From Alteromonas sp. BL110 (lineage in GTDB: Bacteria; Pseudomonadota; Gammaproteobacteria; Enterobacterales; Alteromonadaceae): a DNA stretch of 64,000 bases. A model generated the notes under the pieces. That model had not been told where the DNA came from and did not search any database. It worked only from the letters and a program-made list of their open reading frames with translations. Made by a program: the position numbers and the translations under genes. Location of the stretch: NCBI RefSeq assembly GCF_003443615.1, contig NZ_CP031967.1, positions 1,736,001-1,800,000 of the forward strand, written 5' to 3'. Below, piece after piece: positions 59,440 through 64,000 of the stretch (position 1 is its first letter; every line of letters begins with the position of its first letter).

Positions 59440-59877
59440 ATGACTGACATTACACCAACACTTGCCGACTACCCTTATAACGTCACTATTGCCACCCGCT
59501 GGCAAGACAATGATGCATATGGTCATATCAACAATGTTGTGTATTACGGTTTCTTTGATAGCGCGGTAAACCGCTTTTTAATTGAAAAAGGCAATTTAGA
59601 CATACACAACGGGCAAACCGTTGCGTATGTGGTAAGCAGTCAATGTCAATACGTGGCACCAGCGGCATACCCCGAAGACATTTTTGTAGGGCTACGGGTA
59701 ATAAAAATAGGTAGAAGTTCAGTAACCTATGGGTTATCTGTGTATACGGGCGAAAATAAGCGACGGGTGGCGCATGGTCAATTCGTGCATGTGTTTGTAG
59801 ATAGAAAGACCGATAAAGCTATTCCCATTCCTGTAAACGTGAAAGCGGCGTTAGAATCTATTGTGGAAGTAATGTAG
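59440..59877 (+). CDS. Acyl-CoA thioesterase, 4HBT hotdog fold
   Basis: A 145-residue single-hotdog protein from the ATG at 59440, preceded by AAGGA. The 4HBT active-site stretch is WQDNDAYGHINNVVYYGFFD, with the catalytic Asp in the D-x-x-G-H-x-N pattern. It hydrolyses acyl- or benzoyl-CoA thioesters. It lies 11 bp before the dehydrogenase, so they are likely co-transcribed. Confidence 0.88.
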   Translation: MTDITPTLADYPYNVTIATRWQDNDAYGHINNVVYYGFFDSAVNRFLIEKGNLDIHNGQTVAYVVSSQCQYVAPAAYPEDIFVGLRVIKIGRSSVTYGLSVYTGENKRRVAHGQFVHVFVDRKTDKAIPIPVNVKAALESIVEVM

Positions 59878-59888
59878 GCCTATCGACA

Positions 59889-60887
59889 ATGACAAAACAC
59901 AACGCTTCAAAAAGTAAAGTCGAAGATAACCAAACGCAATCATCTCACAACGGGCTAAAAAAGCGTGTTGTGTTTCTAGACGCTGAAACCATGGATTTAC
60001 CCAGCCTTGATACTTCGGTACTCGATAGTCTTAATGCCGACGTCACACTTTATCAGCAGACCCATGCTGAAGAGGTTGGTGAGCGTATTCGAGCAGCCGA
60101 TGCGGTTTTAGTAAATAAAGTTGTGCTAAACGCCGAAGATTTAAAGCAGGCAGAACAGCTTAAGTATATTGGTGTAACGGCCACTGGTATAAACAATGTC
60201 GATCGTGATTATTGTAAGCAAGCGGGTATTACCGTTCAAAATGTAGAAGGCTACGGCACTGATAGTGTGGCGCAGCACGCGTTAACCTTAACGCTTAATT
60301 TGGCTACGAACTTTGTGGCATATCAGCGTGATATGAATAAACAGGCATGGTCCGCTTCTTCTCATTTTTGCTTGCTTAATCACCCAGTGATCGAGCTTGC
60401 AGGTAAACACGCGGTAATAGTGGGGCATGGAGAACTTGGTAAGCGTGTAGAAGCATTGTTCAAAGCTATGGGAATGAAAGTGAGTATTGCTGCTCGCCCC
60501 GGTAAACAAGACGACCCTCGCCCTAGCCTTACATCCCTTTTACCCGATGCCGATGTCATAAGCCTTCATTGCCCGCTTAAGAAAGACACCGAAAAGCTTA
60601 TTAACGTAGATTCACTGTCATTGATGCGGCCAACGGCTTTCCTTATCAATACCGCTCGTGGCGGTCTGGTTGATGAAGAGGCGCTTTATCACGCCCTTAA
60701 ACACAACAAGATTGGTGGGGCAGGCTTAGACGTATTGAGCGTAGAGCCACCGCCCGTCGATCATATATTACTAAAAGAACCGTTACCTAATTTATTGGTG
60801 ACGCCACATAATGCGTGGATTGGGAATGGAGCCAGGCAAAAGCTGCTTGATAAAGCCCTTGCTCATTTAACAGAGTTTTTGGGGTAA
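59889..60887 (+). CDS. D-2-hydroxyacid dehydrogenase
   Basis: A 332-residue NAD-dependent enzyme. The Rossmann motif is VGHGELGKRVEALF. The catalytic triad is Arg in NTARGGLVDEEAL, Glu in DVLSVEPP, and His in TPHNAW. The closest group by motif is glycerate/hydroxypyruvate reductase, but the substrate is not certain. It is coupled to the thioesterase and to the transporter 9 bp downstream. Confidence 0.88.
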   Translation: MTKHNASKSKVEDNQTQSSHNGLKKRVVFLDAETMDLPSLDTSVLDSLNADVTLYQQTHAEEVGERIRAADAVLVNKVVLNAEDLKQAEQLKYIGVTATGINNVDRDYCKQAGITVQNVEGYGTDSVAQHALTLTLNLATNFVAYQRDMNKQAWSASSHFCLLNHPVIELAGKHAVIVGHGELGKRVEALFKAMGMKVSIAARPGKQDDPRPSLTSLLPDADVISLHCPLKKDTEKLINVDSLSLMRPTAFLINTARGGLVDEEALYHALKHNKIGGAGLDVLSVEPPPVDHILLKEPLPNLLVTPHNAWIGNGARQKLLDKALAHLTEFLG

Positions 60888-60896
60888 AACGCGGTT

Positions 60897-61799
60897 ATGA
60901 ACAACGCGACCTTATTTGCTCTTTGTTGCCTAATTTGGGGTTCAACCTGGATAGCAATAACCTATCAAATCGGACACACATCAGAAACGTTTGCCATAGC
61001 GCTTCGCTATTTCTTAGCGTCGGCGTGTTTGGGAGCATACTGTGTTATTAAACGTTTACCGCTAAAGCTCCCCCTGCATGTTCATGTAAAAATGGCGGCA
61101 GTAGGGCTCTTCTTGTATAGCTTAAATTACACGCTGTTGTATATTGCGCAAGCTCATATCATTAGTGCACTGCTGGCACTGATGAGCTCATGCATTATTT
61201 ACATTAACGTTGTACTTCGTCGCTGGTGGTTAAAAGAACCCATAAGGAAAGAAGTGGTCATTGGGGCCACCTTTGGCTTGGTAGGTATCGTGTGTTTGTT
61301 TGTGCCTGAGTTTTCAAAAGTAACTATGGACGCGGCGCTTGCCACCGGTCTTGCCATCGCGTTTGTCAGCTTTTTCTGTGCTTCAACGGGCAACGTTATT
61401 TCCGAGCGTATTTTGACTTCGGGTACACCTGTTATCCAAATGAATTTTTATGCCATGAGCTATGCCATGATCCTGCTTTTCATCACCTCGCTGGCTATGC
61501 CTGGTGAATTACGGATCCCTACTCACATTGAGTTTTATCTATCACTCGTCTATTTGGCAATTTTTGGTTCCGTGTTCGCGTTTGGCGCCTATATGAAGCT
61601 CTTAAAACAGATGGGAGCTGACAAGGCAGCCTATGTCGTGCTGGTCTACCCCATGGTTGCACTGATTATTTCAACGTTTTTTGAAGGCTATACCTGGAGC
61701 GTGTTATCCGTACTTGGCGTCGTGATTGTGCTAGTGGGTAACGCTATTGCAATGGGAAAAGTGCCCCGCTTTATGCGCCGTCCACCCGTATCTAGCTAG
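60897..61799 (+). CDS. EamA-family (DMT) transporter
   Basis: A 300-residue membrane protein with about ten helices in two EamA repeats. The first opens CCLIWGSTWIAITYQIGHTS; the second contains FVSFFCASTGNVIS. It carries small metabolites or amino acids out of the cell in other family members. It is the third gene in the thioesterase-dehydrogenase run. Confidence 0.87.
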   Translation: MNNATLFALCCLIWGSTWIAITYQIGHTSETFAIALRYFLASACLGAYCVIKRLPLKLPLHVHVKMAAVGLFLYSLNYTLLYIAQAHIISALLALMSSCIIYINVVLRRWWLKEPIRKEVVIGATFGLVGIVCLFVPEFSKVTMDAALATGLAIAFVSFFCASTGNVISERILTSGTPVIQMNFYAMSYAMILLFITSLAMPGELRIPTHIEFYLSLVYLAIFGSVFAFGAYMKLLKQMGADKAAYVVLVYPMVALIISTFFEGYTWSVLSVLGVVIVLVGNAIAMGKVPRFMRRPPVSS

Positions 61800-61850
61800 G
61801 GCCTGTTGAACTTTGCTGCACGTGATATTCGACAATCCCTGTAAAATCAT

Positions 61851-62126
61851 TTATTTAAGCGCATTTATTTTTTTGTTTAGCTCGTAAGCAGGCTCAGTGA
61901 CGATGGTTTCAAGGGTTTCAATACGCGTCATCAAGGCTTCAATTTGCGCGTCTTTTTCCTCTAAACGCTGCTGCTGTTTGTCGGTCACGCTTTTAACGAA
62001 TGGGTTGCTGCACTCGCCGTTCATCCAGTCGTTCAATCGCCACTGAAACTTTGCGTCTAGGTAGCTTGCCAAAAGCACAAGCGACGTGATGCTGCCAATT
62101 AACAAAACTAAACTTAGCGTAGACAT
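61851..62126 (-). CDS. Small membrane-anchored coiled-coil protein (PspB-like layout)
   Basis: A 91-residue protein. An N-terminal transmembrane helix (LSLVLLIGSITSLVLLASYL) and a short linker (WRLNDWMNGE) are followed by a C-terminal coiled coil (EEKDAQIEALMTRIETLETIV). The layout and the C-terminus recall PspB, but conserved PspB residues are few, so I only note the resemblance. It stands alone. Confidence 0.55.
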   Translation of the reverse strand: MSTLSLVLLIGSITSLVLLASYLDAKFQWRLNDWMNGECSNPFVKSVTDKQQQRLEEKDAQIEALMTRIETLETIVTEPAYELNKKINALK

Positions 62127-62357
62127 AGTGTTTTCCTCATTTAAATTTCAAAATTTAAAAGTTGAAGCTTTTTAGCGTAAGTGACCTCACCGCCCGTTAC
62201 TTCGTGTGGTATTTTCAAGTTCTATGTTAAGTAGTCGAGAGCTGTTCAAAAAAATTACAGCGGAAATAAAAAAAGTTTGTAATAAAAACTGGTATGGGCG
62301 GACTGATAGAAGTAACACAATAAAATAACAGCAGTTTTTACTATTAGGGATGGGACC

Positions 62358-62864
62358 TTGGGGCAGGGTTTTGAAGATGTTTTTGCGCAGTATGGGGCAC
62401 TCCTTGGCCGTGTAGCTAACAGCTATGAAGCAAACGAGGCGATGCAACAAGAGTTATTGCAAGAAATTGCTATTGCAGTGTGGCAGGGATTGTCTCGATT
62501 TAAAGGCGATAGCAGCGTCAAAACCTATATTTTGAAAATTGCTCACAACCGTGCGGTTACTCACGTAGCAGGTCAAGTGAAGCGTATTGATACCCATCAA
62601 TACGACCACGATGATACGGGTACTGACGGGTACGCGAGTAACACTCACTCTCCAGAAGAAGTGTCTAGTCAACACCAGTCTTTAGAACGCCTGTTGCGCG
62701 CCGTAAGAGCGTTGCCACTGCAGCCAAGACAGGTGCTTACCCTTTCCCTTGAAGGCTTAAGTTACGACGAAATTGCAGACGTATGTGGCCTTACCAAGAA
62801 CCATGTTGGGGTGGTATTAAAACGCGCCAAGCAAAGTATCATGCAGGAGCAACCGCATGCATAA
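62358..62864 (+). CDS. ECF-type RNA polymerase sigma factor
   Basis: A 168-residue sigma-70-family protein. Region 2 is at about 5-75 (FEDVFAQYGALLGRVANSYE, then SSVKTYILKIAHNRAVTHVA). Region 4 is at about 112-165 (QPRQVLTLSLEGLSYDEIAD, then CGLTKNHVGVVLKRAKQ). Region 3 is absent, typical of ECF. The start is TTG at 62358, with AGGGATGGGACC upstream; no better start fits the frame. It overlaps the next gene by 8 bp. Confidence 0.87.
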   Translation: MGQGFEDVFAQYGALLGRVANSYEANEAMQQELLQEIAIAVWQGLSRFKGDSSVKTYILKIAHNRAVTHVAGQVKRIDTHQYDHDDTGTDGYASNTHSPEEVSSQHQSLERLLRAVRALPLQPRQVLTLSLEGLSYDEIADVCGLTKNHVGVVLKRAKQSIMQEQPHA

Positions 62865-63477
62865 TTCAGATAAAGAAAATCAAAAGACGACAGATAACAC
62901 TGCAGAGTGCAGACAAAACGATAACTTGTCTGCACTCTGGCAGGCTCAACCTGTTACGGCTATTAATTTAGAGGAAGTAAAATCCAGTTTGCGCAGCGAA
63001 CGAACAAAGCAGCGTTGGTATATGGTGATAGACTCGCTAGCATTTATCCCAGCGATTTATTTTTTAATTAATAGCTGGGATAAATTTACGTTCGTCGCCC
63101 ACGCAATGTTTGTATTCATGTTGATTACTGCTCTTCCCCTGCTTGTCTATCAGCTATGGCTAAGAAGAGTGGCTGCATTTTCAAAAGATACGCAAACCGT
63201 TGATCACCTCATTCAGCTGACTAAACAAATTAAAAACAACGTGAAGATTGCTTTTATCACTAAGCACTCAACGTGGACTGCAGTGCTTTTTGGATATGCC
63301 TTCTTGTTGGAACGTTATTTTTTCGGTGATCCTACGCCAGAGAAAACCACTAAGATGGCGATAGTCATGACATCACTTAGTATCGGAATGCTATTGTGGT
63401 ATGTATGGGCACACAAAAGACAAAAGCGCTTCGAGCGGCAGCTCAAAACGCTAGAAGGTATGGCGCAGCAGCGCTAG
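62857..63477 (+). CDS. Probable membrane anti-sigma or sensor partner of the ECF sigma factor
   Basis: A 206-residue protein. A soluble N-terminus of about 55 residues includes LSALWQAQPVTAINLEEVK. Four hydrophobic segments follow (YMVIDSLAFIPAIYFLIN, AMFVFMLITALPLLVYQ, AVLFGYAFLLERYFF and IVMTSLSIGMLLWYVW). No zinc-anti-sigma His-x3-Cys-x2-Cys is seen. Its start lies inside the sigma gene, so it is coupled and probably holds the sigma factor at the membrane. No family name is known to me. Confidence 0.65.
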   Translation: MHNSDKENQKTTDNTAECRQNDNLSALWQAQPVTAINLEEVKSSLRSERTKQRWYMVIDSLAFIPAIYFLINSWDKFTFVAHAMFVFMLITALPLLVYQLWLRRVAAFSKDTQTVDHLIQLTKQIKNNVKIAFITKHSTWTAVLFGYAFLLERYFFGDPTPEKTTKMAIVMTSLSIGMLLWYVWAHKRQKRFERQLKTLEGMAQQR

Positions 63478-63520
63478 AAAATAGGACCAAGCTAATACAC
63501 TGTATTAACACGCAGAGCGT

Positions 63521-64000
63521 TTAGCTGTCTTTGCTGGAGCTTGAGGTCTCTTCATTGCTTTCTTGTGATGACTCTGAATTATTATCAACCTCATCGATAT
63601 CATCACTGTCATCATCGCCGTTATCGCTTTTGCGGTTTCTGGTATCACCTAAAAAGAACTCATAATAAAGGTCTAACGCAAACTCTGACTGGTCTTCTAG
63701 CGTGGTTTGGATTGCCTCTAAATACAGGCTAGGAAGCAGCTGGTATTTAAGTGCTAAATCAGGTGGTAGCTGGCGACGTCTTAAGGTGCTATTGGCATCA
63801 TTATCTTTTATACCTACGTCCACATTGTATTCCACCGAAAGCCTATCGTTGATTTGGCCGGTAACAGAAAGCAAATTTTCATTGGTACTTAAGCTAAAGT
63901 CATCAATACCTAAAGCACTGCCTACCTGCCCAGTAAGGGTTTCCGTGTTCGACAGTCCAAAACCCAATAGCAGAGCTGCGTAGTTAGGATCTGCTGAACT
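63521..64000 (-). CDS. tamB: TamB C-terminal fragment with acidic tail (runs off the window)
   Basis: 160 codons are present, in frame to the window edge; the gene continues past base 64000. The stretch NYAALLLGFGLSNTETLTGQ, RLSVEYNVDVGI, LKYQLLPSLYLEAIQ and ALDLYYEFFLGD is the C-terminal beta-strand pattern of the TamB/DUF490 family. TamB is a periplasm-spanning bridge for lipid and outer-membrane transport. After the family end (YYEFFLGD) comes a low-complexity tail of about 37 Asp, Ser, Glu and Asn residues. This tail is not usual. Confidence 0.82.
   Translation of the reverse strand, partial: SSADPNYAALLLGFGLSNTETLTGQVGSALGIDDFSLSTNENLLSVTGQINDRLSVEYNVDVGIKDNDANSTLRRRQLPPDLALKYQLLPSLYLEAIQTTLEDQSEFALDLYYEFFLGDTRNRKSDNGDDDSDDIDEVDNNSESSQESNEETSSSSKDS

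Noticed and set aside
61821..61826. CACGTG near 61820 as a third parS
   Set aside because: The flanks do not match the parS arms, so it is only the 6-bp core.

Overview
The window is the replication-origin region of a marine gammaproteobacterial chromosome, most likely Alteromonas or a close Alteromonadales relative. The reasons are the gyrB-recF-dnaN-dnaA / rpmH-rnpA-yidD-yidC-mnmE-mioC / oriC / mnmG-rsmG-parAB-atpIBEFHAGDC order, dense Dam (GATC) sites in the origin, and a TonB receptor / GH1 / tryptophan-halogenase sugar locus of the kind common in Alteromonas. No alignment was run, so the genus is an inference.

Bases 1-4220 (minus strand) hold the start of gyrB, then recF, dnaN and dnaA, transcribed dnaA to gyrB. 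recF carries two 16-bp parS centromere sites inside its reading frame. The dnaA-rpmH gap (4221-4836) holds DnaA boxes, GATC sites and a good rpmH promoter. Bases 4837-11260 (plus) hold rpmH, rnpA, yidD, yidC, yajQ, mnmE, mioC and a DnaT-like/DnaC-like helicase-loader pair. oriC lies at about 11590-12060, with twenty GATC sites, six DnaA-box matches and an AT-rich unwinding region next to mnmG. Then follow mnmG, rsmG, parA, parB and the nine-gene ATP synthase operon, which ends in a terminator at 24054-24080.

From 24 kb the content becomes accessory. It starts with two tandem, AT-rich, mutually related membrane proteins of unknown function. Next come a glutathione transferase, a DTW-domain tRNA-modifying enzyme, an alkyltransferase-like protein, an HD-GYP phosphodiesterase, a YiaD-like OmpA lipoprotein and a SnoaL-like secreted protein. 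A sugar-utilisation locus occupies 30.8-41.6 kb: LacI regulator, GPH-family permease, GH1 beta-glucosidase, LacI-type operators, a 1009-residue TonB-dependent receptor and two overlapping tryptophan-halogenase-like flavoproteins. The likely logic is outer-membrane uptake, inner-membrane import and hydrolysis of a beta-glucoside, with LacI controlling both directions from the shared gap.

From 41.6 to 64 kb is mixed core and accessory content: a DUF4143 ATPase, yicC, rph-pyrE-tusA, a DUF1206 membrane protein, a Fur-box-preceded pair of unknown small proteins, a YqaA-like membrane protein, a secreted amidohydrolase, DUF3014/DUF1285 proteins, a DUF6482 protein, an ABC1/UbiB-like kinase, a secreted M1 peptidase coupled to a DUF6702 protein, proB, a thioesterase, a D-2-hydroxyacid dehydrogenase, an EamA transporter, an ECF sigma factor with a probable membrane anti-sigma partner, and the C-terminal part of tamB with an unusual acidic tail. 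I saw no rRNA, tRNA, CRISPR array or insertion sequence.
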